Counted from the first letter of the stretch, positions 1-9,520 are shown. The stretch is 64,000 bases of DNA from Wocania_A spongiicola (GCF_023502325.1 NZ_JAMFLZ010000003.1:124001-188000), one strand, 5' to 3'. Notes: generated by a model not told the origin, from the sequence alone. A program made the numbers and translations.

Positions 1-394
1 CAGCAGCAATGGCCATTATAACAGGTTCTATTGCCAAGAGAAAGGGGTAATTCCAAGGTGCTATAACCAATACATTTCCAAAAGGTTCTTTATAAATATA
101 GCTTTTAGAAGGAAAGGTTAGCATTGACGACTTAATTCGCTTAGGTTTTGTCCAGCGTTTTAAGTTTTTTAGAACTAAATTAATTTCAGAAATTACTAAC
201 CCGAATTCACTTATAAAAGTTTCAAATTCAGATTTATTAAAATCTGCTTTTAAAGCATTATAAACGGCTTGTTCATTTGCTTCGATTTCAGATTTTAATT
301 GCTTAAGAAGGTTAATTCTATAAGCGACATCTTTTGTCTTTTGAGATTTAAAGAATGCTCTTTGTTCAGATAGTAATTCGGGAATTGTATTCAA
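1..394 (-). CDS. Aldehyde dehydrogenase family protein, N-terminal part (cut by window edge)
   Basis: The minus strand reads open from a TTG at 394 to the window edge, giving 131 residues. The translation contains APWNYP near its end, the conserved N-terminal motif of NAD(P)-dependent aldehyde dehydrogenases, preceded by a helical region ending RWTKPKR. This spacing fits the shorter class-3-like aldehyde dehydrogenases that oxidise aldehydes to acids. The catalytic Cys and Glu lie outside the window. No in-frame ATG lies near the start, so TTG is the likely initiator, as for several other genes here. The family is clear; the substrate cannot be inferred. Confidence 0.88.
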   Translation of the reverse strand, partial: MNTIPELLSEQRAFFKSQKTKDVAYRINLLKQLKSEIEANEQAVYNALKADFNKSEFETFISEFGLVISEINLVLKNLKRWTKPKRIKSSMLTFPSKSYIYKEPFGNVLVIAPWNYPFLLAIEPVIMAIAA

Positions 395-418
395 TTTTTT
401 TTATATAAATATAACATT

Positions 419-1117
419 TTATAGGCAAGCATTCCAAATAGCATCATTTGGTAAAGGCGCAACAATATGGATTGGTTTTTTTGATACGGGATGGATAAAC
501 TCAATTGCTCTAGCATGTAAATGAATACCAGCATCTTTATTGCTTCTATCAAATCCGTATTTTAAATCTCCTTTAATAGGACTTCCAATAGTTGATAATT
601 GACTTCGTATTTGATGATGCCTTCCCGTTTCCAATTGAATTTCTAATAAAAAGTAATTATCAAGCTTCTTTATTGTTTTATAATGAAGAATGGCTTTTTT
701 ACTATCATTTACTTCTTTAGAATACGCAAAAGACTTATTGTTTTTTGGATTCTTTTTTAACCAATTAATAAGTGTGTCTTCTTTTTTTTGAGGCTTATTC
801 TTAACAACAGCCCAATAGGTTTTACTAATATCTTTTGAAACAAATAATTTATTAAGTCTTGGTAAAACCTTGCTTGTTTTGGCAAAAATAACTAAGCCCG
901 AAGTGGGGCGATCTAATCGGTGTACTGTACCCAAATATACATTTCCAGGCTTATTATATTTGATTTTTATATAAGCCTTAACCACATCGTTTAATGGCTT
1001 ATCTCCAGTTTTATCACCTTGAACAATATCTCCAACACGTTTATTTACAACAATAATATGATTGTCTTCGTAAAGAACTTGTAAGTTAGATTTGTTAGAA
1101 AGGATTTTTTTAGTCAC
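419..1117 (-). CDS. RluA-family pseudouridine synthase
   Basis: A 232-aa protein with the family's catalytic motif HRLDRPTSGL (Asp about residue 69) and the later GRHHQIRSQL motif. Such enzymes isomerise uridine to pseudouridine in rRNA or tRNA. It starts directly with the catalytic domain and has no N-terminal S4 RNA-binding domain, so it is closer to TruC/short RluA-type enzymes than to RluC or RluD. It lies 21 bp downstream of panB on the same strand and is probably co-transcribed with it. The target position cannot be assigned from sequence alone. Confidence 0.9.
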   Translation of the reverse strand: MTKKILSNKSNLQVLYEDNHIIVVNKRVGDIVQGDKTGDKPLNDVVKAYIKIKYNKPGNVYLGTVHRLDRPTSGLVIFAKTSKVLPRLNKLFVSKDISKTYWAVVKNKPQKKEDTLINWLKKNPKNNKSFAYSKEVNDSKKAILHYKTIKKLDNYFLLEIQLETGRHHQIRSQLSTIGSPIKGDLKYGFDRSNKDAGIHLHARAIEFIHPVSKKPIHIVAPLPNDAIWNACL

Positions 1118-1138
1118 TAATATTTTTGCTTACCACAA

Positions 1139-1957
1139 TTAATATTGTTCATTTTCATTTGGAAAATCAACCGATTTCACATCATCAACATATTGGGAAA
1201 TAGCAGTAGTCATGTCTTCATATAGGCTCATATATCTACGTAAAAAACGTGGATTAAACTCATGAGTCATGCCTAGCATATCGTGTAGCACTAAAACTTG
1301 GCCATCAACACCATTTCCAGCACCAATGCCAATAATTGGGATACTTACACTTTCGGCCACTTGTTTAGCAAGCTTAGCTGGAATTTTTTCTAGCACAATT
1401 GCAAAACACCCAATTTTTTCTAGCATTTTAGCATCTTCAATTAAATCGGCAGCTTCTTTTTCTTCTTTAGCACGAACAGTATAAGTTCCAAATTTATATA
1501 TAGATTGTGGTGTTAACCCCAAATGCCCCATTACTGGAATACCAGCATTCAGAATACGTTTTATAGATTCTTTTATTTCTTTACCACCTTCTAATTTAAC
1601 AGAATGAGCACCACATTCCTTCATAATTCTAATGGCAGAGCGAAGCGCTTCTTTTGGGTCACTTTGGTAGCTTCCAAATGGTAAATCTACAACCACTAAA
1701 CACCTATCTATAGCTCTAATTACAGAAGATGCGTGATATATCATCTGATCTAAAGTAATAGGCAGTGTGGTTTCATGTCCTGCCATAACATTACTTGCAG
1801 AATCCCCAACAAGAATAACATCAATTCCAGCACCATCAACAATTTTTGCCATGGTATAATCGTAAGCAGTAAGCATTGATATTTTTTCTCCATTGGCTTT
1901 CATATCAACCAATGTTTTTACAGTAATGCGTTTGTATTCTTTTTTTGCTGTAGACAT
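1139..1957 (-). CDS. panB: 3-methyl-2-oxobutanoate hydroxymethyltransferase (PanB)
   Basis: The 272-aa protein has the normal PanB length and its hallmark blocks: MLTAYDYTMAKIVD near the N-terminus, the metal-binding LVGDSASNVMAGHETT segment, VVDLPFGSY, KLEGG and GHLGLTPQSI. PanB transfers a hydroxymethyl group from methylene-tetrahydrofolate to 2-oxoisovalerate to make ketopantoate, the first committed step to pantothenate and coenzyme A. No other pan genes are adjacent; the only partner is the downstream pseudouridine synthase gene. Confidence 0.97.
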   Translation of the reverse strand: MSTAKKEYKRITVKTLVDMKANGEKISMLTAYDYTMAKIVDGAGIDVILVGDSASNVMAGHETTLPITLDQMIYHASSVIRAIDRCLVVVDLPFGSYQSDPKEALRSAIRIMKECGAHSVKLEGGKEIKESIKRILNAGIPVMGHLGLTPQSIYKFGTYTVRAKEEKEAADLIEDAKMLEKIGCFAIVLEKIPAKLAKQVAESVSIPIIGIGAGNGVDGQVLVLHDMLGMTHEFNPRFLRRYMSLYEDMTTAISQYVDDVKSVDFPNENEQY

Positions 1958-2078
1958 TTTAAAGTTCTTTATTTTGATAGTTTGTAAAAATAGTGAAATA
2001 AGTATATACTGTTAAACTTTTCTTTAAGAGGTATTGAGAATAATGATTTTAAACTAATTTAGATTAAAACTTTAATTT

Positions 2079-2543
2079 ATGGCACGAATAATATTTTATT
2101 TAGCAATTTTAATAACCTCGACAGTTTTTGGTCAAAGGAATGAAAAAACGCAGGTTAAAGCTACTGTTGATACCTTTTTTGAAGGATTCCATAAAGGAGA
2201 TACAACTTTAATGCGATCAGTTTTAGCAGACAAAGTCGTGCTGCAAACAGCATTTAAAAATAAAGACGGAAAAGACATTTTAAGAAACGATGGAGATGTT
2301 TCTAAGTTAATAAATGCTATTGCCACAAGATCTAAAGATCAAAAATGGGATGAACGTTTATTAGGGTATAGTATTCAAGTAGATGGCAATATGGCTAATG
2401 CTTGGACACCTTATGAGTTTTGGCTTAATGATGAGTTTTTACATTGTGGCGTTAATTCGTTTCAATTATTTAAAGACGGTGATAAATGGAAAATTATTTA
2501 CCTTATTGATACACGAAGAAAGAAAGGGTGTCAAGAAGGGTAG
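2079..2543 (+). CDS. Secreted NTF2-like (putative lumazine-binding type) protein
   Basis: A 154-aa protein with a signal peptide of about 18 residues ending TVFG before QRNEKTQ. The mature part looks like a single NTF2-like cone domain of the putative lumazine-binding family: an initial helix VKATVDTFFEGFHKGD, a central DNGMANAWTPYEFW-like strand region, and a C-terminal strand ending DKWKIIYLIDTRRK. Members are common periplasmic proteins of Bacteroidota with unknown ligands. It is monocistronic, divergent from panB and convergent with the DUF4345 gene. Confidence 0.7.
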   Translation: MARIIFYLAILITSTVFGQRNEKTQVKATVDTFFEGFHKGDTTLMRSVLADKVVLQTAFKNKDGKDILRNDGDVSKLINAIATRSKDQKWDERLLGYSIQVDGNMANAWTPYEFWLNDEFLHCGVNSFQLFKDGDKWKIIYLIDTRRKKGCQEG

Positions 2544-2657
2544 TTTAAAGTGTGATGATTAACTGAATGGGATATTCGGCAGTTTGACCCGATAAGGTTA
2601 AATACTGCCAAACACTTATATCCATTCTTAATCATTGGTATTATTTGAAATTTAACC

Positions 2658-3038
2658 TCAAACATTTATTAAACAAAAAATATTAGCTAAGCCTAATATA
2701 ATTTCGAATAAAATCCCTTGAGCAATTTGTTTACTAGGCTTACCATCAACTTTTAAACTGATTAATCTACCGATTGCAAAACCAACAAAAATTAGAGATG
2801 CAATACAATGTGAAGTAAAGGTTAACTTTTCAATAAATATACCGAGTGCAATAATGATTCCTCCTGAAAGCATTACAGCGCTAACACCTCTCATTTCGTT
2901 TAATAGGCTAGCATCATTCTCTAGCTTGATTCCTGAATTTTTTAAATACGTTTTTATTGGATTAGTTAATCTCATTATACCTACAAAGACTAACATTAAA
3001 GCTGATAATGACAAGATTACGATTCTGATAATTTCCAT
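2658..3038 (-). CDS. DUF4345-like small integral membrane protein
   Basis: A 126-aa protein with about four hydrophobic segments, starting MEIIRIVILSLSALMLVFVG and containing EMRGVSAVMLSGGIIIALG and GFAIGRLISLKVDGKPS between helices. The arrangement, with a conserved Arg-Gly and Gly-Arg near the membrane faces, resembles the DUF4345 family, whose function is unknown. It lies 58 bp downstream of a WYL-domain regulator on the same strand, so it is probably in that regulator's operon and may be its target. Confidence 0.65.
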   Translation of the reverse strand: MEIIRIVILSLSALMLVFVGIMRLTNPIKTYLKNSGIKLENDASLLNEMRGVSAVMLSGGIIIALGIFIEKLTFTSHCIASLIFVGFAIGRLISLKVDGKPSKQIAQGILFEIILGLANIFCLINV

Positions 3039-3096
3039 TTTTAGTTTTTTAATTAATATTTCTACAAATGTAAATTAGGTGTGTGACAAAGGTGTG

Positions 3097-3807
3097 TCAA
3101 GGGTACTTTTTAGTCTTTACATATTTTTCAAAATACTCTTTTATAGTCATATTATAAGAGCTAAAAGTTATGTTTTCAGTAATAAGATTTTCAATAAAAT
3201 CGATTCTAAAATGTCTAAAATCGTTTCGTAATTGACAAAATGCTATTAGTAGAAAATCTCCATGAATACTGTAAATTGCAAAAGGCTCAATGCTACGTTT
3301 AGTTACTTTATTTTTTGAAGATAAGTAATCCATAGTTAAGACGTTATGTTTGGTTATAGCCGATTGTATTTGCATTAGGTTATTACTTGTTTTCTCTTCA
3401 TTATTATTCCCACTAAAATAAATTCTATCTGCTAACAAATCTGCATTCCCCTTTTGAGAATATCTCAAAATGGCTTTTATTTTTTCTATGGCACTAGTGG
3501 TGTTTTTAACAAGTGATATGTCTTTGTTTTTAATTGCTAATTGTTCTATGGTAATTAAAGCATTTGCTTCTTCTTCTGTAAAAAGAACAGGAGGGAGGTG
3601 ATATCCTTCCATAATCGAATAGCCTTTTCCTTCTTCGGTTACAATAGGTATTCCTGATTTTTCAAGTGTGCGAATATCTCGATAAATGGTTCTTATACTG
3701 ACATTGTGCTTTTCAGCAAGCAGTTTTGCAGTAATAATTCTTTTGGATTGCAGTTGAGTAAGAATAGCAGTTAATCTTGAAAGCCTCGGTTTCTCTTTTT
3801 CTTCCAT
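3097..3807 (-). CDS. HTH and WYL domain transcriptional regulator (YafY-like)
   Basis: A 236-aa protein whose first about 60 residues form a winged helix-turn-helix of the DeoR/HTH_11 type (ITAKLLAEKHNVSIRTIYRD). The C-terminal half is a WYL ligand-binding domain, seen in MDYLSSKNKVTKRSIEPFAIYS and HFRIDFIENL. It is shorter than typical 300+ residue YafY proteins because it ends soon after the WYL core and lacks the extension. WYL regulators usually sense nucleotides or other small ligands. The downstream DUF4345 gene is the likely regulated partner. Confidence 0.88.
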   Translation of the reverse strand: MEEKEKPRLSRLTAILTQLQSKRIITAKLLAEKHNVSIRTIYRDIRTLEKSGIPIVTEEGKGYSIMEGYHLPPVLFTEEEANALITIEQLAIKNKDISLVKNTTSAIEKIKAILRYSQKGNADLLADRIYFSGNNNEEKTSNNLMQIQSAITKHNVLTMDYLSSKNKVTKRSIEPFAIYSIHGDFLLIAFCQLRNDFRHFRIDFIENLITENITFSSYNMTIKEYFEKYVKTKKYP

Positions 3808-3904
3808 TTACGTTAGTTCTGCTTTAAGCAATGTTTTTTATAAATATAAATCAGTTAAACGAATCTATCGCTTTTTTCTAACAAAATCAAGTCTAAAGTA
3901 GAGG

Positions 3905-5326
3905 CTAACAATCCGCCATATTTACACTAACCGCTAAACCACCTTCGCTTGTTTCTTTGTATTTGGTATTCATATCCTTTGCGGTTTCCCACATGGTATT
4001 TATTACTTTATCAAGCGGTACTTTTACATTTTCAGGGTTAGTATCTAAGGCTAATTCTGCAGCATTAATAGCCTTAATTGCGCCCATAGCATTGCGTTCT
4101 ATGCATGGTATTTGAACAAGTCCACCAATAGGGTCACAGGTTAAACCTAAGTGATGTTCCATAGCAATTTCTGAAGCAACTAAAACTTGTTCAGGTGTAC
4201 CACCAAGCAATTCAGTAAGTGCTCCTGCTGCCATAGCAGAAGATACACCTATTTCGGCTTGACAACCACCCATAGCAGCACTAATAGTGGCGCCTTTTTT
4301 AAAGATGCTTCCTATTTCTCCAGCTACTAATAAAAACCGCTTTATATCTTCAAAGTTGCCGTCATGGTTTTCAATAACAAGGTAATACATTAAAACGGCA
4401 GGAATTACACCAGCACTACCATTAGTTGGAGCAGTAACTACTCGACCTAAAGAAGCATTAACTTCATTTACAGCCAATGCAAAACAGCTCACCCATTTTA
4501 ATATTTGCCTGAATTTAACTTCGGTATCTCTTATAGCATAAATCCATTCCACAGGATTTGAGTATGGAGATTCTCCTTTTAAACTCTGGTGCATATCGTA
4601 AGCTCGACGTCTTACATTTAGTCCACCTGGAAGATTTCCTTCGGTGTGACAACCTATATACATGCATTCTAGCATAGTATCCCAAATGCGTTGTAATTCG
4701 CTATCAATTGCTTCCTTTGGGCGAATAGATGCTTCATTATCAAAAACTACTTCAGAAATGGGTTTATTTAATACATTACAAAATTTAAGCAGGTCTGTAC
4801 CTTTGTCAATTGGATAAGGAAACGAGCATTTAATCTCGAAATTTTTCTTTGAGTTTTTTAATTCTTCTTTTACAACAAATCCGCCACCAATAGAGTAGAA
4901 GGTAGATTTTAACTTAATACCATTAACATGTGCAGTGAATGTCATTCCGTTAGAATGAAATGGTAAAAATTTTTTATTAAAAACGATGTCAGTTTTTGGA
5001 TGAAACACTAAAGATTTTTCGCCATTAAAGCTTATTTCTTTGTTGCTTTTTATGGAAGTAATTAGCCTATCTATGTCAGCAGTAGGAATGGTTTCTGGGT
5101 TTGCTCCACTTAATCCAAGCATAACTGCATAATCTGTGGCATGCCCCTTTCCTGTTAAAGATAAAGAGCCAAATAGGTCAACAGATATTTTTTCAACAGC
5201 ATCAAACTCTTTCTCATCTTTTAATTCTTTAATCCAGCGTTCGGCAGCGCGCCAAGGCCCAAGGGTATGTGAACTAGACGGACCAACGCCAATCTTTAAC
5301 ATGTCAAAAACAGAAATACATTCCAT
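3905..5326 (-). CDS. sdaA: L-serine ammonia-lyase (L-serine dehydratase), single chain
   Basis: At 473 aa this matches the single-chain iron-sulfur L-serine dehydratases, with the beta-type N-terminal domain (FDMLKIGVGPSSSHTLGPW) followed by the alpha domain. Conserved blocks include GCHTEGNLPGGLNVRRRAYD, TAPTNGSAGVIPAV, MGGCQAEIGVSSAMAAGAL and LTCDPIGGLVQIPCIERNA. These supply the cysteines expected to bind the catalytic [4Fe-4S] cluster. The enzyme converts L-serine to pyruvate and ammonia. It is monocistronic and divergent from dnaK. Confidence 0.96.
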   Translation of the reverse strand: MECISVFDMLKIGVGPSSSHTLGPWRAAERWIKELKDEKEFDAVEKISVDLFGSLSLTGKGHATDYAVMLGLSGANPETIPTADIDRLITSIKSNKEISFNGEKSLVFHPKTDIVFNKKFLPFHSNGMTFTAHVNGIKLKSTFYSIGGGFVVKEELKNSKKNFEIKCSFPYPIDKGTDLLKFCNVLNKPISEVVFDNEASIRPKEAIDSELQRIWDTMLECMYIGCHTEGNLPGGLNVRRRAYDMHQSLKGESPYSNPVEWIYAIRDTEVKFRQILKWVSCFALAVNEVNASLGRVVTAPTNGSAGVIPAVLMYYLVIENHDGNFEDIKRFLLVAGEIGSIFKKGATISAAMGGCQAEIGVSSAMAAGALTELLGGTPEQVLVASEIAMEHHLGLTCDPIGGLVQIPCIERNAMGAIKAINAAELALDTNPENVKVPLDKVINTMWETAKDMNTKYKETSEGGLAVSVNMADC

Positions 5327-5399
5327 TAACTATATCGTTTTAGTTGGCAAATATAAATTGTTTTATTATAACTAAATTCTTTTTAATAGTATAAAAAAA

Positions 5400-5441
5400 T
5401 GACAACGTGTCAGTATTATTCAAATGGCATAATCATTGACT
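5400..5441 (+). promoter_or_regulatory. dnaK upstream region: perfect inverted repeat followed by a sigma-54-like element
   Basis: TGACA-ACG-TGTCA at 5400-5412 is a perfect palindrome with 5-bp arms. Thirteen bases on, TGGCATAATCATTGACT (5425-5441) resembles a sigma-54 -24/-12 promoter: GG and the second element are separated by the canonical 10 bp, but the -12 dinucleotide is GA rather than GC. It sits about 57 bp upstream of the dnaK start. The pairing suggests an activator or repressor site next to a stress promoter. This is a pattern-level inference. Confidence 0.4.
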
Positions 5442-5497
5442 TTAACAATTCGAAATTTAAAAAGAAAATTCAACACAATTTATAAAGTAAAAATATT

Positions 5498-7405
5498 ATG
5501 AGTAAAATTATTGGAATCGATTTAGGAACAACAAACTCTTGCGTTTCTGTAATGGAAGGTAACGAACCTGTTGTTATCCCAAACGCAGAAGGTAAACGTA
5601 CTACACCATCGGTTATCGCTTTTGTTGAAGGAGGCGAAATTAAAGTTGGTGATCCAGCAAAAAGGCAAGCAGTTACAAACCCAACAAAAACCGTTTATTC
5701 TATTAAACGTTTTATGGGAAATAAATATTCTGAATCTAAAAAAGAAGCAGAACGCGTACCATATAAAGTAGTAAAAGGTGATAATGACACACCTAGAGTT
5801 GACATTGAAGGGCGTTTATATACACCACAAGAATTGTCGGCTATGATTCTTCAAAAAATGAAGAAAACAGCTGAGGATTATTTAGGTGCTGATGTAACTA
5901 GAGCTGTAATTACAGTGCCGGCTTACTTTAATGATTCTCAACGTCAAGCTACTAAAGAAGCAGGAGAAATTGCTGGTTTAAAAGTAGAGCGTATTATTAA
6001 CGAGCCTACTGCAGCTGCTTTAGCTTATGGTATGGACAAAAAAGGCACAGACCAAAAAATAGTGGTTTTTGACTTTGGTGGAGGAACACATGATGTATCT
6101 ATTCTTGAATTGGGTGATGGTGTATTTGAAGTATTATCTACTGATGGAGACACACACTTAGGTGGTGATGATGTAGATGAGAAAATCATTAACTGGTTAG
6201 CTGATGAATTTAAAGCTGAAGAAAATATGGACTTGCGTCAAGACCCTATGTCTCTTCAACGTTTAAAAGAAGCTGCTGAAAAAGCGAAGATTGAGTTATC
6301 ATCTTCTGCACAAACAGAAATTAACTTACCATATATTACGGCTACTGCTAGTGGACCAAAACACTTAGTACGTACATTAACACGTTCTAAATTTGAGCAA
6401 TTAATTGATGATTTAGTAAAACGTACTATTGAGCCATGTCAGTCTGCATTAAAAGCAGCTGGTTTAAGTAAAAGTGATATTGACGAAGTGATTTTAGTAG
6501 GAGGTTCTACACGTATTCCTGCAGTACAAGCAGCGGTTGAGAAATTCTTTGGAAAAGCTCCAAGTAAAGGGGTTAACCCTGATGAAGTTGTGTCTTTAGG
6601 TGCTGGTATCCAAGGTGGTGTATTAACAGGAGATGTTAAAGATGTATTACTTTTAGATGTAACACCTTTATCTTTAGGTATTGAAACTATGGGTAATGTA
6701 TTTACTAAGCTTATTGAAGCAAATACAACGATTCCTACCAAGAAATCGCAAGTATTTTCAACAGCAGCAGATAATCAGCCTTCTGTAGAAATTCATGTAT
6801 TACAAGGAGAAAGAGCAATGGCAGCTGATAATAAAACGATTGGACGTTTTCACCTAGATGGTATTCCACCAGCAAGACGAGGAACACCTCAAATTGAAGT
6901 AACTTTTGATATTGATGCCAATGGTATTATTAAAGTATCGGCTACTGATAAAGCAACAAATAAAACTCAAGATATTCGTATTGAAGCATCTTCAGGATTA
7001 ACTGAAGAGGAAATCGAGAAAATGAAAGCAGATGCTGAAGCAAATGCTGAATCTGATAAAGCTGCAGCTGAGCAAGCTCAAAAATTAAATGAAGCAGATT
7101 CTATGATTTTCCAAACGGAAAAACAATTAGAGGAGTTTGGTGATAAATTATCTGATGATAAAAAACAACCAATTGTTGATGCTTTAGAAGAATTGAAAAA
7201 AGCTTATGAAACTAAAGATTTAGAGGTTATTACACCTGCTTTAGATAAAATAAATGAAGCTTGGAAAGTAGCTTCTGAAGAAATGTACAAAGCACAAGCT
7301 GAAGCTCAAGGTGGTGCTCAACCAGGACCAGATGCTGGTGCAGGTGAGCAAACTGATCCAGAAGGAAGTGATGTGGAAGACGTAGACTTTGAAGAAGTAA
7401 AATAA
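5498..7405 (+). CDS. dnaK: Molecular chaperone DnaK (Hsp70)
   Basis: The 635-aa protein has all Hsp70 signatures: IGIDLGTTNSCVSVMEG at the N-terminus, VFDFGGGTHDVSIL, VILVGGSTRIPAVQ, and a substrate-binding domain followed by the helical lid. The C-terminus is acidic, GSDVEDVDFEEVK, as in other bacterial DnaK proteins. It performs ATP-driven folding of nascent and stress-denatured proteins together with DnaJ and GrpE, neither of which is adjacent. It is monocistronic with its own terminator, and the upstream palindrome suggests stress regulation. Confidence 0.99.
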   Translation: MSKIIGIDLGTTNSCVSVMEGNEPVVIPNAEGKRTTPSVIAFVEGGEIKVGDPAKRQAVTNPTKTVYSIKRFMGNKYSESKKEAERVPYKVVKGDNDTPRVDIEGRLYTPQELSAMILQKMKKTAEDYLGADVTRAVITVPAYFNDSQRQATKEAGEIAGLKVERIINEPTAAALAYGMDKKGTDQKIVVFDFGGGTHDVSILELGDGVFEVLSTDGDTHLGGDDVDEKIINWLADEFKAEENMDLRQDPMSLQRLKEAAEKAKIELSSSAQTEINLPYITATASGPKHLVRTLTRSKFEQLIDDLVKRTIEPCQSALKAAGLSKSDIDEVILVGGSTRIPAVQAAVEKFFGKAPSKGVNPDEVVSLGAGIQGGVLTGDVKDVLLLDVTPLSLGIETMGNVFTKLIEANTTIPTKKSQVFSTAADNQPSVEIHVLQGERAMAADNKTIGRFHLDGIPPARRGTPQIEVTFDIDANGIIKVSATDKATNKTQDIRIEASSGLTEEEIEKMKADAEANAESDKAAAEQAQKLNEADSMIFQTEKQLEEFGDKLSDDKKQPIVDALEELKKAYETKDLEVITPALDKINEAWKVASEEMYKAQAEAQGGAQPGPDAGAGEQTDPEGSDVEDVDFEEVK

Positions 7406-7440
7406 AAACTTTGAAGTCGGAAGACTTAAGTTAAAAGTAA

Positions 7441-7470
7441 AAACGCAACCTTTATGGTTGCGTTTTTTTA
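7441..7470 (+). terminator. Intrinsic terminator of dnaK
   Basis: A 10-bp perfect stem, AAACGCAACC with GGTTGCGTTT around a TTTAT loop, is followed by a T run. It starts 36 bp after the dnaK stop codon. Confidence 0.85.
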
Positions 7471-7487
7471 TTTGTTAAAGTATCAGA

Positions 7488-8444
7488 TTAAAAAACCAAT
7501 TCCATTTTTATATCGCTGCGGTTATATGGACTATCAGACTCTATTGGAATTTCAATAAACCCATACTTTCTGTAAATGTAAATAGCATTTTCAAGCTTTC
7601 TATTAGAGTAGAGTATAAGTTTTGGCAACCCCATTGATTTTGCAAAATCAATACAGTATTGCATCAGATGCTGTCCAATTTTTAAACCTCTACTTTCTGG
7701 CGAAACTGCCATTTTAGTTAACTCAAATAAGCCGTCGTTACCAATTGGCATTAATGCTACAGTACCAACAATTTGGTTGTCTTTTTTTGCAAAAAATATG
7801 TGTCCGCCTTTATTTATTATATAAGTTTCAGGCTTACCTAGTACCTCTTCATCATAAGGCTCAACATAAAAATAAGTTTGTAGCCATTCTCTGTTTAGTT
7901 CGTAAAAGTCTTTTGAATATTGACTTTCAAACGAAATGATTTCTATATCCCGTGTTTTTGTAGTATTCATTTTAATATGTTTAATTATTGTGTCACTAAA
8001 GCTTTTAGTATTAAGTTTGTTTTCAAGAGAATTTAAATGTTCAATTAAAGAACTAGATGTTTCTAAAGTATAGTCTTTAATAACTACATCTATACTTTTC
8101 CAAATAGGTTTTAGTTTTATTATTGAATCTTTTCCCTTTTTAGATAGATGAATTATTTTTTTTCTTTTATCTACTTCATCATGCTTAAATATTATAAAGC
8201 CTTTGTTGTTCAATTTGTTAATTGCTTGAGTTATTGCTGGTTGTGAAAACTGCAAAGCGTTTTGTATTTCTGTATTTGTAACCCCATCTTTATTCACTAT
8301 TATTTTAAATATTGGAAATAGGTAAGGATCAAAATCTATATTAAAATAATCGTATACAATTTGAGTTTCCTTCATCATATATTCGCTTACTCTTTTTAAT
8401 CTTGACCCTAAAGCTAGCTCACCTAATCCTCTTAATGCATCCAT
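7488..8444 (-). CDS. MarR-type HTH fused to GNAT N-acetyltransferase
   Basis: The 318-aa protein has two domains. Residues about 1-150 are a MarR winged helix (GVTNTEIQNALQFSQPAITQAI as recognition region, then KRKKIIHLSKKGKD as wing). Residues about 165-318 form a GNAT acetyltransferase with the acetyl-CoA loop SPESRGLKIGQHLMQYC and KYGFIEIP. Such MarR-GNAT fusions are widespread and probably couple acetylation of a small molecule with gene regulation. The substrate is unknown. It is a single gene between dnaK and an arginase-family gene. Confidence 0.88.
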   Translation of the reverse strand: MDALRGLGELALGSRLKRVSEYMMKETQIVYDYFNIDFDPYLFPIFKIIVNKDGVTNTEIQNALQFSQPAITQAINKLNNKGFIIFKHDEVDKRKKIIHLSKKGKDSIIKLKPIWKSIDVVIKDYTLETSSSLIEHLNSLENKLNTKSFSDTIIKHIKMNTTKTRDIEIISFESQYSKDFYELNREWLQTYFYVEPYDEEVLGKPETYIINKGGHIFFAKKDNQIVGTVALMPIGNDGLFELTKMAVSPESRGLKIGQHLMQYCIDFAKSMGLPKLILYSNRKLENAIYIYRKYGFIEIPIESDSPYNRSDIKMELVF

Positions 8445-8509
8445 AATATTGCTATTTATATAAGTGCTTATGTAAATTTATAAAATTTATTTTAATTACC
8501 TATATTTTT

Positions 8510-9520
8510 TTAAGCTTTAATGTAATCTGTAATTAAATAGGTGATAAGCTTACCAACTTGATTTGCCGTTTTCTTTTTAGGTGCAGCCTCACAAATATGC
8601 AAATATGTAGCATTTTTATGTTTTGCAAAAAAACTAACAAACTGTCTCGTTTTTTTTGTGCTAAACCCAGATGGAGTCATTGCGCTGCTTGGAATATTTT
8701 CAATGGCATCACAATCTATTTCAATACCAAACTTGTTTTCTGAAATAAATTCGGAAACTTGCTCTAATTCTTTATTAAATTTTAATTCATTTCTAACTTC
8801 TAAGGCTTCAAACGTATTGTATTTAATCGTTTTGGTTTTATCTAATGTCTTAAAAATGGTATCAGAAGTATAGTTTTCATGCAATCCAAAAATAAAATAA
8901 CGCTCTAAAAACCCTTCCGCGTAAGCGTAACTAAAACCATTTCCGCTATGTCTGCCTTCTTCTGACCTGAAATCGCTATGCGCATCAAAATTAACAACAT
9001 TAATGGGCTTATTTAACGCTAATGATGCGCCTTTAATATTACCGTACGCGTTATTATGCCCGCCACCTATAGCTATAGCTTTTTTTCCAGACGAAATAAT
9101 TAATTGCATTATATGTGCTACATAATTATCAATACGTTCAACAATTTTTCTAGCTTTTTGAATATCTCTTTTTTTACTTTGATTGAGTTTTGAAACTTCT
9201 AATAATTCATCAGAAAAATCTAGATGCCCTAAAATTAAAACAGAATTTGATTTAGTAAATGTATTACTTTGTATGTTTAATAAAACTTTTATTGTGGCTT
9301 CCCAAGCTAGTGAAGCTCCTGTTTTTCCGTAGTTTGCAAAAACACCAACATCTTCAGGCAACCCAATTATTACATGTGTAACATCCAAACTTTTAAGTTG
9401 TTCGTATATATTGGAAATATCGGTTAACATTTTAACATGTTCGCCAAATTTGGATTCACCAGTACGTTTGTTTAATAGTTTATTAAGCGTAATGTTGTTA
9501 AATAAAACAAGTTTATCCAT
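8510..9520 (-). CDS. hutG: Arginase/formimidoylglutamase-family manganese hydrolase
   Basis: The 336-aa protein carries the binuclear-manganese ligand motifs of the ureohydrolase superfamily: GGGHNNAYGNIKG, VVNFDAHSDFR and IEIDCDAIENIPSSAM. The overall sequence resembles formimidoylglutamase-type proteins of Flavobacteriia more than true arginases. If HutG, it hydrolyses N-formimidoyl-L-glutamate to glutamate and formamide in histidine catabolism. No other hut genes lie nearby, so the substrate is less certain than the family and the symbol is tentative. Confidence 0.72.
   Translation of the reverse strand: MDKLVLFNNITLNKLLNKRTGESKFGEHVKMLTDISNIYEQLKSLDVTHVIIGLPEDVGVFANYGKTGASLAWEATIKVLLNIQSNTFTKSNSVLILGHLDFSDELLEVSKLNQSKKRDIQKARKIVERIDNYVAHIMQLIISSGKKAIAIGGGHNNAYGNIKGASLALNKPINVVNFDAHSDFRSEEGRHSGNGFSYAYAEGFLERYFIFGLHENYTSDTIFKTLDKTKTIKYNTFEALEVRNELKFNKELEQVSEFISENKFGIEIDCDAIENIPSSAMTPSGFSTKKTRQFVSFFAKHKNATYLHICEAAPKKKTANQVGKLITYLITDYIKA

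Noticed and set aside
8510..9520. Part of a complete histidine-utilisation operon
   Set aside because: No hutH, hutU or hutI is adjacent; the neighbours are unrelated, so only the family is supported.
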